The notes under the pieces: model-generated
The model's database searches: none
What the model saw: only the letters and a program-made list of their open reading frames with translations
Told to the model about the DNA's origin: nothing
Position numbers and translations under genes: made by a program
In this document: positions 42,855 through 53,700 of the stretch, one piece after another
How positions within the stretch are numbered: position 1 is the first letter of the stretch
How the letters are laid out: the number at the start of each line of letters is the position of its first letter
Assembly: GCA_009602725.1 (NCBI GenBank)
Contig: WELB01000364.1
Coordinates: 8,281-71,043, forward strand
DNA from: Spirogloea muscicola
Taxonomy: Eukaryota > Streptophyta > Zygnematophyceae > Spirogloeales > Spirogloeaceae
Direction of reading: 5' to 3'
DNA: 62,763 nt

Positions 42855-43992
42855 ATGGCCCACCTCGCTGTCGCCGTCCTGGTCCTTGCCTTCGTGGCTT
42901 CCGCCTTCGCCTGCTACCCCCATCACCGCCGACTATTCTGGGGGTGCCACCTCCGTCTCACCCCTGGAGACCGCGATAGTCGACGACCGGGTGGACTATT
43001 GCGATGCCTATGGCTGCTATACGTCCGTTGGGTGTGTGACAGCTCTGAGCATTTCCGAAAGCCACGGACTGTCTCCATGCTTTGCACTCGGATGTGCCCA
43101 GGCTTGCTCTTGCCGCCAACTCTCGGGCCTGTCTCCTGACTGTCCGCTCGTGGGGCATCTCTTTCATGACCCCGCAGCTCCAGCGCTGGTTACACCGTTC
43201 TCAAAGCCAACACCTATACGATCGCTGCGTCCGACGCTGCCATGACCACCGAACAGGAGTCCGGCCTTGGCTTCTCCAAGCTCACCCTGCCCCAGTGCCT
43301 CCAGTCCTACTCCCTGCTCTACAACGGTGCCACTGCCTTCACCCTGTCTTGCCAGAGCCTGGCCGACCTTTAATCTGACTAATATTCCTCCACCGGCGGC
43401 GGTGCCATCACTTGCCCGTTGCTCGCTCCGACTCCTCCGGTGCCAACTTCATGTTCACCGCATACCTGGACCTGTGCACCGCTGGCGGTGCCCGCCCGTG
43501 GTCCACGAGCAAGGTCGGCGAGAGCGGCATCGCTTGGGGTCCCAAGGTGGTGATCATGTACGGCTGTATCAATGTCACCTCGTACGTGGCCTCCCACCCC
43601 GGAGCGATCGCCTGCATCGGTACCCAAATTGCCACCACTTACGTGACCGGCAACTTGCGCATCGCCGCCACCAACAAGCCCGGCCAGAACACAAGGGCGA
43701 CTCCTGCTCAATAGTCATTCCTGTGGGTCCTCTGCCCGCCGCCACCGCCACCTGGTCCGGAGTCCAGACCATCTACCAGCCCGGCTCTGGTGCCTGCCCC
43801 ATAGCGTCCTCTGTGTACTTCTGGGCCCGCAAGACCTACCCCGCCGGCGGCACCCTCACTAACACTGCCACCAAAATATTCCTCAAATTCTTATATTCCA
43901 CTCTCGGCCAGAGCCTCATTCCTCTTCCCTTTCTCAGGGATCCCACCTACCTCTGCAACCAGAACATCAACGCTGTGGCCACTATCACGTAG
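42855..43992 (+). pseudogene. Secreted protein of unknown family, frame-disrupted
   Basis: Starts at 42855 with a clear signal peptide (MAHLAVAVLVLAFVASAFA). The coding trace then changes frame at a run of five C (about 42921). It continues as ITADYSGGATSV, then DYCDAYGCYTSVG, crosses a plausible intron (43032-43177; GT-AG, phases agree) to SSAGYTVLKANTYTIAASD, then LPQCLQSYSLLYNGATAF. It meets two stops near 43371-43382, then resumes in another frame as ARSDSSGANFMFTAYLDLC and NVTSYVASHPGAIACIGTQ. It shifts again near 43685 to SCSIVIPVGPLPAATATW and ends TAG at 43992. Several even-spaced Cys suggest an extracellular fold. I do not recognise the family. It could be a decaying gene or a real gene with base-call errors. 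Confidence 0.5.
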
Positions 43993-43999
43993 ACCACCC

Positions 44000-44598
44000 T
44001 TGTAGTAGTGCAGGTGCCAGCCGAGCTCGGTGTATGGTATCTAATACAAGAATCCACCACTTGATTGCACCCACACTTGAAACTGCAAAGATCGGCAAAA
44101 TACGCAATATACCGATCATATTTAAAGAACTCTACATGCAAAGAGTATGTATGATGGAATACCATGTGATTATGTATGTTCTTGTCCTTCCGGCAGAGTC
44201 ATCTTTCAAGCTTACTATGACATCTAGCAATCAGACTCTAGGACCCTACAAAGCTGTACAAGTTCTCTTAATACAAGACTCAGTACATTGCAACATTCAT
44301 CTAGTCATCCTGCAGAAATATATATTTCTTACCACCAGTAGTGTCCATGACTAGATCATAGTATATTTGTGTTGAAGACTCACACTACTGCTTGTCTTTA
44401 TAACGACCTACGAATTTCTCTATGCGTCCACATACTGCAACTTTCTAAGTCTGCTGTTTGTGTATGCAAGGTTGCACATCACAGCAGAGAATAGCTCAGC
44501 AGAGAAGAACCTGCACTCTTCCTCGTACATTGCGAAGTACACACCCCTACAACATCTCCTTTACCACCTTGCAGAGATCTTGCCATGACAGTTGCCTT
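44000..44598. other. No recognisable gene
   Basis: AT-rich unique sequence after the disrupted secreted-protein gene. Only short frames without domains. Confidence 0.4.
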
Positions 44599-44599
44599 G

Positions 44600-44627
44600 T
44601 GACATCTACAATTCTGTGTAGATGTCA
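44600..44627. repeat. Perfect 11-bp stem hairpin
   Basis: TGACATCTACA, six-base loop, then its exact complement. It directly precedes the tandem duplication. Confidence 0.7.
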
Positions 44628-44634
44628 ACGACAT

Positions 44635-44990
44635 GATCAGATCCTACACTGTGACAACGTCCTCCTTGCTAATCTCTCTATGAATGCCGCAAAGAACCAA
44701 TTTCCCTTCCTTTTTGTAACAATAATGAGGTGCCCAAGCTTGTCAAGACAACCACCCTTCTTGCTCATAGAAACATCACTTCGCTGGAAACAGGAAAGAC
44801 AGGCAGATCCTGCACAGATCCTGCAATTTGACGACATCCTCCTGACTAATTCCTCTATAAGTGCTGCAGAGAACAATTTCCCCTTTCCTTGTTGTGTACA
44901 ATAATAAGCTGCCTAAAGCTGCCTTGTCAAGACAACCACCCTTCTTGCTCATAGAATCATCACTCTGCTGAAACGAAGAAAATTAGGCAC
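44635..44990 (+). repeat. Imperfect tandem duplication, about 180-bp unit
   Basis: Both halves share CAGATCCT, CGACATCCTCC/CAACGTCCTCC, AATTTCCC, ACAATAAT and the exact block CTTGTCAAGACAACCACCC with TTCTTGCTCATAGAA, at offsets of about 178-184 bp. Confidence 0.75.
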
Positions 44991-46130
44991 ACCTGGCACA
45001 CATCTCCATCAGTCAACCAGCTCTTAAGGCGCCACAGTCACCACTTAAGCATACAATCGAATTTTGCGCTACTTCCAGCCATCACAGATGCCTTAACATG
45101 GTGTGAGCCCTGAGCTAATATCCCGAGCTGATAGCTGCACGGTGGAAATAAGACTCCTAGCAGCTGTGCAAGCGCCTGCAGTGTACGGCAGCTTTGAGGG
45201 CACCCTAGGCATCCGCTCGGCCCTCCAATAGGTACTTCAAATCATCGCAACCCTTCCTTGCTCTGGCATTAGCCGTTTTGAATATGTGGGTCCTTGAACA
45301 TAGTATATGATCTCCACTGTAAAGAATGCTGCCACTTCCCAAGCCCGGCTGCCCATGGAGCAAGACAAACAGCGGAGGCTTTGGGATGGGGCTGCAACGG
45401 TAAATTAAGCAACGGATGCTGCAGGGGCAAGGTCCAGGGGTCCGAGGCTGGGTGAAGAAGTCACCCCCGCCTTCCCGTTTCGCTTTGCAACATGGAGCCC
45501 GACGAACTGCGAGTCTTCCCGCAACCCCACGACACTGGCCCGTGTGGAGTATGTTGGCATGGACGGTTGATCCTTTGGCGACCCGTCCATGACCTGTCGA
45601 GGGGCTATCAACGGTCTACTATTGACACGCTTCCCCGTCGGTCGGCCACCACCGGCCAGACTGACAGTCCCCCGTCAGTGCCCTGTCAATAGCAACTGAC
45701 GGTCTGCTACCAACGGGCTAGCGTGAGCCCTCTAATGTCGACGTCCACAATAACATCAACGACAACTTTTGGTGCTGTTGAGGTTGTTCACACATCTGCT
45801 GCCTCCCATTGCGGCTCCAGCGTCAGCACCACGCTGTCCCGCATTACGACTTCGAAGTGCGCCGTCTGCAGCTCGAGGAAGAAGACCTTCAATTCCAGTA
45901 GTCAGCGTGGTGAAGTTTCCCGTCTCCAGGCATCTGTCAAGCCTTTCCCGTGGAACTGAAATTAAACTTAGAGGCAGCCAGATGACGTGTCTAGTCTCCA
46001 GGCATCTATGAAGCCATTTATCGTTGCATTGACATTCCAGCTATATAAATGTTATTACGTCTACTGCCACCTGACTGCTGCCGCCTTGCTGCTTTTGTGA
46101 CCGGACCAGCCAGCCGTTCTAAGTCGTCTA
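44991..46130. other. No gene; repeat remnants
   Basis: Unique sequence to about 45900, with GACGGTC/ACGGTCTAC motifs repeated at 45560-45720. It then has two copies of a TCTCCAGGCATCT(G/A)T block (about 45925 and 45990), the second shared with 10666-10745. A TATA-like CTATATAAATG lies at about 46043. Possibly an LTR remnant. Confidence 0.35.
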
Positions 46131-46364
46131 GAGTGTGCAGGGTCTCGTACTGGTGATCTCCATGAGCCTGGAGACCATTACATCACCAAAATCACCAGCC
46201 TGGGATCTCTGTCTGCATGCGCAGGAGATGCTTTGCTCCGGTGTCGGTGGCGTACATCCCGTCTTGGGCGCGGGGCCCGTGATCAGGCCGACCAGCCGGC
46301 GGGCGAGACGACCGCGCTCGAGCAGCGAGCCAGCCTCCTCTGGACCTTGCTGCGCTTGTACAAT

Positions 46365-46600
46365 CCTTTGGGCTGGCCTCTTACACCTTTGTCATTGCTT
46401 TTTGGGCTTGCTTCTCACGAGAAGAAAGTGCTCGCCCATAGAGAAGAGGAGCTGGCAAAGCCAGCCCAAAAGAGAATGGACAATGTCCTAAGCCAAAAGA
46501 AGAAGGTGCCGAAAAAGGACTACACTACAAAACACAAGACGATGCAGAGGGAAGCTCAGTACCCGCGAGTGAGTAACATCAAATCACAGTAGCTCGCTGC
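46365..46600 (-). repeat. LINE-tail hairpin units
   Basis: Reverse unit at 46430-46500 (GGGCTGGCTTTGCCAGC in complement) with GGACATTGTCC. A partial forward unit sits at 46370. Confidence 0.5.
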
Positions 46601-47960
46601 AGGAAAAGAGAAGTGCTCGCCCATAGAGAAGAGGAGCTGGCAAAGCCAGCCCTAAAAAGAATGGACAATGTCCAAAGCCAAAGAAAGAGGAGCCGGGAAA
46701 AAGACTACAATACACAACCACAGAGACGATGCAGACGGAAGCTCAGTACACATGAGTGAGCAACATCAGGTCTGAGTAGCTCGCTGCAGGGAAAGAAGCA
46801 CTGCGCCGAGACACAGAGGCGGCGGCCATAGCACGGCCTGCTCGCGTGTGGACGGCGTGGGCAGGGGGCGTTGAAACGATACCGCCAGGCGCATGCGGAA
46901 GACTTGGGCGAGCGAACCCGCGGCATTGAAGCCGGGCATCGCCCCTGGCAGACCCGGCCGCCGGTCAATGGCCTGGCGGGCAAGCGCTGGAGGAGATCCA
47001 GCCAGCGGCTGCCGAAAGCCCCGTATACGTCGATCGCCAGGGCCGCGAATTGATCACCAACCGGGTGATCGGCATATTCTCGTTCCTTGCCCCGGGCCGC
47101 CAAGCCGACGGCGTGCCCTGCAAACGACGCCGACCTGGTGGGATTGGCGGAGTCGAAGCAGTCAGTTGTCACCACATCGGCGATGATGCGGGGACCGCCG
47201 CCGGGCGGGATGGCGACCAGGTCGGCGCGTCGTCTATGGGGCTGGCCGTCCCAGCCGCGCCCAGCTGGATGGGCATCATTGAGGAGTTCTCCACAGCCAC
47301 CTTGAAGCCAGCCTCCGTAAACACCCCCTGCATACCATCTCCAGGAGATCGTGGGAAGCGGTCTGCTCGCCCATGTGCGCGCATCGGAGCACATGCGCAG
47401 CCAGCTCCGCAGGGTCAGCGTGACGGGCACCGCACTCGCACTCTGTGACACCCTCGAGACAGGGAGGGAGGAGGCCCAAGAGCGGTTGGACCGCCGTCCT
47501 TGGACCTCAGCGGGCATGGTAAGCGCCGCGTAGAGTGGGTGCGCTGATCACCACGCCGCCGCCCCTGGGGAAGAGGCTGACAGGAGCCTGGCACGCCCGC
47601 GGAGGTCAGACGGAGGGAGGAGCTCCACCACCTGGTCAGAGGCCGCTTTTTCTACCAACGCCGTGAAGCGTGCCTGGGTACGCAGGTCGGGGGTGTGGGC
47701 GTGGTGAATGAAGGGGACGGCCTGCTCCGACATGTTGGGGTGGACCGCCAGGAGCCCGTCGCGGGCAGAGCGGACGGCGACCTGGAAGGGCAGCTGGCCG
47801 ATCTCCACTTCAACGGCCGCCCGCTCCAGGGCCCGCTGGCCGTGGACGAGGAACCTCTGGCACATGGGGGCTGCAACCTGAGCCCAGCTCCCCATGTAGG
47901 CCGCCTCCATTGCCCGCATTGGGATTGCCACTTCTTCCCCATGTAGGCCGCCTCACAGGC
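46600..47960 (-). mobile_element. LINE 3' half with endonuclease, frameshifted
   Basis: Minus strand. Thumb/connector part (47931-47548): GSWAQVAAPMCQRFLVHGQR, then LPFQVAVRSARDGLLAVHP. Next, with a frame change, is CGARHADPAELAAHVLRC, a finger-like segment. The endonuclease core is ADLVAIPPGGGPR, IIADVVTTDCFDSANP and ARGKEREYADHP, then YGAFGSRWLDLLQRLP. The tail is frame-shifted (the RPCYGRRL region replaces AGRAMAAA). The 3' UTR has a hairpin at 46610-46660. Closest in this window to the copy at 4570-5625. Confidence 0.72.
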
Positions 47961-47999
47961 GCGGCCGACTGAGCGGCACCCCAAGCCGCCGCGGCTGGC

Positions 48000-48200
48000 C
48001 AGCAGAAGCACTAAGAGAAAGAGAAGGGCTCGCCCATTGAGGATAGGGGCTGGGAAAAGCCAGCCCCAAAAAGAATGAACAAAGTACAAGAAGGGACCGG
48101 GGGAAGCCAAGGAAAAACAAGCACAAGAAGAAATTAAGCGACTACGAAGCACTCAGTAAGCCCTGCTAAGAAGCCTCAGGTCAGAGAAACTGGGAGAGCT
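48000..48200 (-). mobile_element. LINE 3' UTR unit
   Basis: The complement shows the terminal SDLR-like codons (TTTCTCTGACCTGAGG), the stop region, CTTGTTTTTCCTTGGCTTCC, and a GGGGCTGGCTTTTCCCAGCC hairpin. Confidence 0.55.
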
Positions 48201-48599
48201 GTTCCCCTCTCCCTTTTTGAAAAAGTGGCACTCGCAATGCGGCAAAAGAAGTGGCACTCCCAAAGGGGGCAACGGCTGTGAAAAGCCAGCCCGAATAGAA
48301 CTGACGAAGGTTCGAGGGCCAAATGACGGAGGGGCCTATGATGAAAGGAGGCCAATATAAGCCAATACATCGTTCAGGCGAAGTCTAGTGCAAAGTAAAC
48401 AAGGCTACATGGTACAAGGCTACATAATACGGAGACCTAAAAAAACGAAGGACAAGGTCGAAACAGCCGAAAAGGGCTGAAGGCTGAAAGTAAAAAAGAC
48501 TCGTTCTTCTATGATTGGCCAAAATCACACAGCTATGCGAGAGACTATAGAGCGCTTAGCAGCTAAGAAGGGTCCTGAAGATGCTATGTCAGAACGGGG

Positions 48600-48935
48600 G
48601 GAGGATGGACCACTCAGTAGTTACAAGTGAGGAGCTTCCAAGCCGCCAGACTAGCTGTCGGAGAACTATCCCCCTGACGTAACCGGAGGCCGCAGCGAGA
48701 GCACGGCTAGCACGCAGATGCAAGGCGTGGGCCACGGACCGCTAAACGGAGACTGACAATTGCATGCGATAGACTTGGGCCCACGAGCCAGCGGCGTTGA
48801 AGTCAGCCGGCTCACCGCTCCTGCGGGACACAGCGCGCCACGCAAGCCTGGCCAGCAGGTCGAGTCACTGGGACCCAGGAGCCCCGTGCACGTCCACAGC
48901 CAGGGGAATGAACTCATCTGCAGCCGTGTGGTCCA
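48600..48935 (-). mobile_element. LINE tail
   Basis: The complement gives ADEFIPLAVDVHGAPGSQ, a stop, LDLLARLAWRAVSRRSGEPA, DFNAAGSWAQVYRMQLS, another stop, and ALHLRASRALAAASGY. It is the same tail as the other copies, inactivated by stops. Confidence 0.6.
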
Positions 48936-49099
48936 AGGAAAGCGCGGCCAGATTGACTGGTGGCTGTGAGAGGTCAGCCCGAAGGAATAGACAAGGTCTG
49001 AAGGAGCCGGAGTGCTAAATACTCCGACAACAGGGGGACTCTCAGTGACCTCGAGTCAGATGCTTCTTAGTAACCTCAAGTCACAAGATGCGAGTCAGA

Positions 49100-49765
49100 A
49101 TAGCTAGCAGGCGGATAGACGTCGCCATAACGGAAGCCGGAGGCCGCAGCCAGAGCGCGGCCTGCGCGCAAGTGAATCGCGAAGGCAAGGGACCCGCTGC
49201 GAAAGGGGAAGGCGCGCGGTGAGCATGAAATTGACGGGGAGGTCAATTCTAGCATTACAAATGTCCTCTAAATCGGGTAACGAGCTGGCTAAGGGCGACA
49301 ATAAATGTCCCCAAGTGAGCACATGCATACCTGACAAGCTATACTGAGGAGCCAAACCACCACCACGGAAGCCATTAGCCTGAGCCAATGCACGACCAGC
49401 ACGCTGGTGTATCGCGAGTGCCTGGGAGCGCTGTAGACTCAATTATAGCCGCATTCTATAGCATGCAACAATGGCGTGCGGGACGTTAGAATGCCCTAAG
49501 CTACCCGCCCAACTTCGTCGGCGGGCATCGACATGCAGTGCCAGACGATGGAGGAGGGAAGACCATTTCGTTCCGTAGCCACCGTACATGTCCATGGCGC
49601 ACGGAAAGAAGTGGTCGCCCGCCCCGGGGGAGTTGGTCATTCTGGTGCCTCTTCTTCTTCCTCTCCGCATGATGTGTCGCCCAACCTGGCACAGGCGGTG
49701 TGGGTGCCCCTGGTTAGAATGCGTCGAGGAGAAGACGAGGCGAAGAGATGCAAAGAGATGGCCAA
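49100..49765 (-). mobile_element. LINE fragment (endonuclease end and tail)
   Basis: The complement: HFFPCAMDMYGGYGTKWSSL, then LHRLALHVDARRR, then QRSQALAIHQRAGRALAQAN and YSLSGMHVLTWG. Same subfamily as the copy at 33370-35222, with stops. Confidence 0.65.
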
Positions 49766-49769
49766 GCGC

Positions 49770-50035
49770 ATCCGGAAGACTTGAGCGAGGGAACCTCGAC
49801 TTTGAAGCCAGGCTGCTCGCGCAGGCTAATGCTTTGCACCAGAAAGCTGGTCGAGCTCTAGTTGGTGGCAGATGGGCTTCGTATCTGCCATCTAGTATTC
49901 AGGCATCAACTAGTGACCTTTATATATTATCCCGTAGTTTCTGAGCGGGTCAATCTGCTGTAACTGATGTACATCTCTAGGTGCGCTTGCCTTCGCCAAA
50001 TTTGTACTTAGCCATTTGGCCTTGGTTTGACTTAC
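49770..50035 (+). mobile_element. LINE tail of the second subfamily
   Basis: The plus strand reads LLAQANALHQKAGRALVGGR, then SSIQASTSDLYILSRSF and stop (49944), then GATGTACATCTC and TTTGTACTTAGCCATTTGG, like the terminus at 42700-42775. It meets the minus-strand LINE at about 49765 head to head. Confidence 0.6.
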
Positions 50036-50139
50036 ACGAACATCTTACTTTTTCTTTTCTTTCTTTTCGGAGGAGCTTTTACTTGATTGATATACTTACG
50101 AAGACCCTCTGGGTTTTCTTCTGTGTATGCATCTGGCTG

Positions 50140-50560
50140 GTTCTTACAGCCCGGGGGCTGCAACTTCGTGCCGGCAGAGCCCTCGCCGCTGCCTCTGGCT
50201 CTGGCCAGGGGACTCACTTCAACGAGCCTAGCATCTCCGACCTGCGGCTGCTTAGCAGAGGTTACTGAGTGATTCTCCTGTAGCTCTTTGGATTTTGTCC
50301 ATTCTTTCTTTGGCTGGCTTCTGCCAGCCCTTTTTTTCCTATGGGCGAGCTGATTCTTCTGACCCACTTCCAGGAGCCTAGCATCTCTGATCTGCGGCTG
50401 CTTAGCAGGGGTTACTGAGTAATTGGTAGCTGCTTCTCTGTGTGCTTGTTTTCCTTAGCGCTTCCCCTGGCCCACTTCTCGTCATTTGTTGATCCTTTTT
50501 TGGGCTGGCTTTTCCAGCCCGTCCTCAATGGGCGAGCACTTTCCTCTTACAGCCGCTCTT
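50140..50560 (+). mobile_element. Two LINE tails in tandem upstream of kinase-PP2C gene
   Basis: First tail: LRAGRALAAASGSGQGTHFN, SDLRLLSRGY, stop at 50268, hairpin at about 50310. Second tail begins in the motif (THFQEPSISDLRLLSRGY, stop about 50418), followed by its 3' UTR and GGGCTGGCTTTTCCAGCCC. It ends about 50560, only 230 bp before the start codon of the next gene. Confidence 0.7.
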
Positions 50561-50789
50561 GCAGTACCAGCAGCCGCAGTCTCCGCGGCCCCCCTCCTCC
50601 TCCCCCTACCGCGCCGCCATTTGCGGCGCGTGCAGCGGCGGCGGCGGCGGCCGCGGCGGCGGCGCCTCGGCCGGCTCGCGTCCGATCTGACCTCTGGGCC
50701 TCGCGTCGAGCGGCGGCCGGCGGGCCGGCGCTCAGATCGGCTTCGGCGAGTGGGCGGCCGCCGCTGCCGCCTCTCCTGGTGCTGGCGCC

Positions 50790-53700
50790 ATGGCGCCGCA
50801 GCTGTTCCCCCTGGCGGCGGCGGGCGGGCCAGCAGCACCCGCGGGCCGCGTCCTCGCCGAGACCCGCTGCGTGCGCGGCTGCTGCCGGAGTGACCGCCTC
50901 CCCCTCGACGTCCCCAAGGACAGCATCAAGACTGGCCGCGAGATTGGGAAGGGTGAGCCCCCGACCTGTGCCCAGCCAACGTCCATGGCCGCACCTGCTG
51001 GCGAGGTGACCCTGCGTGGACTCGAGGCTGAGCCGTTGATTGCTATATAGCAGAATGCGTGTGGCACCGAGGAGCAGCACTGCACTTCAATCAGCCCTCC
51101 CCTCAGTAGGCTGTCAATTGTCATTCGTCTGCTTGACAAATCAATTGCTTGCTACGGCTACAGAGAATGAAAGTTGCTGTGACCGCAAGGTATTGCCATT
51201 CCAAGCCTTTTCACTATTAAGAGAGCCTCAGATCTGGGGGCTTGTGTCACACCATGCAGGGGCGGAAAGCATTGTCTATCAGGGCACTTACGCAGGGTGC
51301 CAGGTGGCCATTAAGCGGCCCAAGCTAACGACGTCCGAGGACATAGACAACCTCCACAAGGAACTTAAACTCATAAGGTATAACCTGTTGCTTTCCCTGG
51401 CCGTTGCCAATCCTGCTTATGTGTGCAAGTACATCTTGCTCGAACGAATGTGCCATCCCAAAGGCTGCCGACTGCATTTTGCAAATGTACTTAAAGAAAG
51501 AGCTTGCCTATAGCAAGAGTAGGATGAGAAGATTACTGACATTCATGAGGAAGGATGTTGAGGAGTGCTTTTAATGGCTCTTCCGTGCTACACCAAGCCT
51601 GTCTACTCAACTGCTGCAATGTCAATGCTCCTGGACAGTCATTTGCAGCATCCCCACATTGCTACTCTTGTGGCTGCCCGTGCCTACCCTCCTGATTACA
51701 GCATCGTATATGAATTATACGAGCATGGCAATCTCTTCAATGCCCTGCACGTGCGGGAGTGGCAGCCAACCGCACAGGACGTCCTCAGGATCTCTTTGGA
51801 AGTTGGTGAGCGCTTCACGTTTCCCGCTAAACGATGCAGGCTTCATTGTCAAGAGCAGTGGGGCTCACTTGTGGCATGGCGGCTGCTCTAAAGCCAGCAG
51901 GAAAGAGCTTGAATGCGTCATTGACACTGGACCAGAATCTGCACATAGAAGCAAGGCAGACGCTGAATGGAACATCAAGTCTCTGAGAAGTTGGCCTTTG
52001 AGAAGCTTAGTGGAGCTCTTGCAGGAGGTGAAATTTCACTGTGAGTTGGTCAAACACTGAAATTTGTCCATTTCTTTGGCAATTGCAGCCTCCGCAATAC
52101 TGTATCTTCACCGGCAGGGCATTGTCCACAGAGACGTCAAGACCGCCAATATTCTGGTCAGAACCCGACTGTGCCAATGAATTCCTGCTTCGTCATGTCA
52201 TGCCGATGCTGGGCATGACATGACATTGATGTCATATCCAGCAGCATATAGAGATGTGCTGGAGATATATCTGGTTGCGAGGCCTTCTGCATTTGTGGAA
52301 TCTAGGGCTTCCTCATGTGCTTGGTTCTGGTAAGATAGTTAGAGCTGTCCAAGAGCCATGCTCGTGGACGCAAACAGCTAATTGAAGGTTCTAATGACAG
52401 CTGGATAAAGACTGGGGAGCACATCTTACGGACTTTGGGCTGGCAGCATACACCAAAATGCTCAGCAAGCACACAGCCCTCAATTGGAAAGGAAGCGGGA
52501 AGCCCACGGGCGGCTTTCACAAGAAGAACATGGTCGGGACACTGATCTACATGCCCACAGAGGTCCTGAAGAAGGAGCTGCACACCACCAAGTCTGATGT
52601 TTACAGCTTTGGCATCCTTGTGAAGTGAGTGAAGATCTTATCCCAACACGGGGTGCTCCTTTATGGGTGTGGTAATCAGAGTGGGACAACATGTGCATCT
52701 TATAGGCCCTCCAGCAGAAGGTTCCTGCATCTTGCCATTCAGAAGCGAGGGATGGAGGATAGGAGAACGCCAACGTAGTGGTAATGTCCTTGTTGACTTG
52801 CGACAATAGGTAAGTGGCCATTGAGCTGATCTGCAAATGTGGCAACCATTGCAGCGAGCTCGCAACAGGCATCGTTCCCTACTCGGACAGGACGACAGCT
52901 GAGCAGGTAAATTATGGAGTCATGGTGAATGCATGCACAACCCATCTGGCACCAAGTTACGTAGAACAGCAGAGAGTGTCCTTTGAAGATGTAGTGCTTA
53001 TGCTTGCGATGATGTGACCTCTTGTGCTATTACGCAGGCCCATACTGTCATCGAGATGAATTACAATGAGCAGTCCTTGACTGCGGCAATCACAGGAGAA
53101 GGCCTGCGGCCTGTGCTTGTAGGCCCCCAGAATTTTGGTCCGCAGATTCTTGAATCTCTTATCAAGAGGTGCTGGCATGCAGATCCAGATAAGAGGCCAG
53201 GCTTTGAGGAGATCATTGATGAGCTCAAGAGAGTTCAGCTCAGTGTGGAAGAGGATATAGCAGATTTTGAGCTGCGTTCAACAGCTGTCGCTGCGGAGAC
53301 AGCTGGGTCTTTGAATGGAGCAGCATATCCAAGTGTGCGTGAAGAGGTTAATTGGTCACACCAAGCTGAAAAACTGCATACTGAAGTTGCCAGTAGCCAC
53401 GGACGTACAAAGACCAGAGAAGCTCACTCTTCCACATTGCAACACCTGTTTGGCAAGGCTGACTACCTGCCAGTGCTATCATCGGACGTGTTTGCAACGC
53501 AAGGAGCCAGGGACACAATGGAGGACCGGAGCTTCGTCTGCGAAATGCTGGGAGGTGTTGACAATCTCCATGTCTTTGGTGTATTTGATGGTCATCGAGG
53601 TGGGTCCTTTTGATGCAATAACACACCCTTGTTTAAAGTTGAGTTCTAGTCTAGAACGTGAACCCCGTCTAGCTTGATGGCTAAGGAAGTGCTACTTGGT

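Noticed and set aside
43032-43177. Coding continuation LSISESHGLSPCFALG in the secreted-protein gene
   Set aside because: Preferred reading is an intron: GT at 43032, AG at 43177, and both sides join in phase with better protein continuity. Without cDNA the alternative is not excluded.
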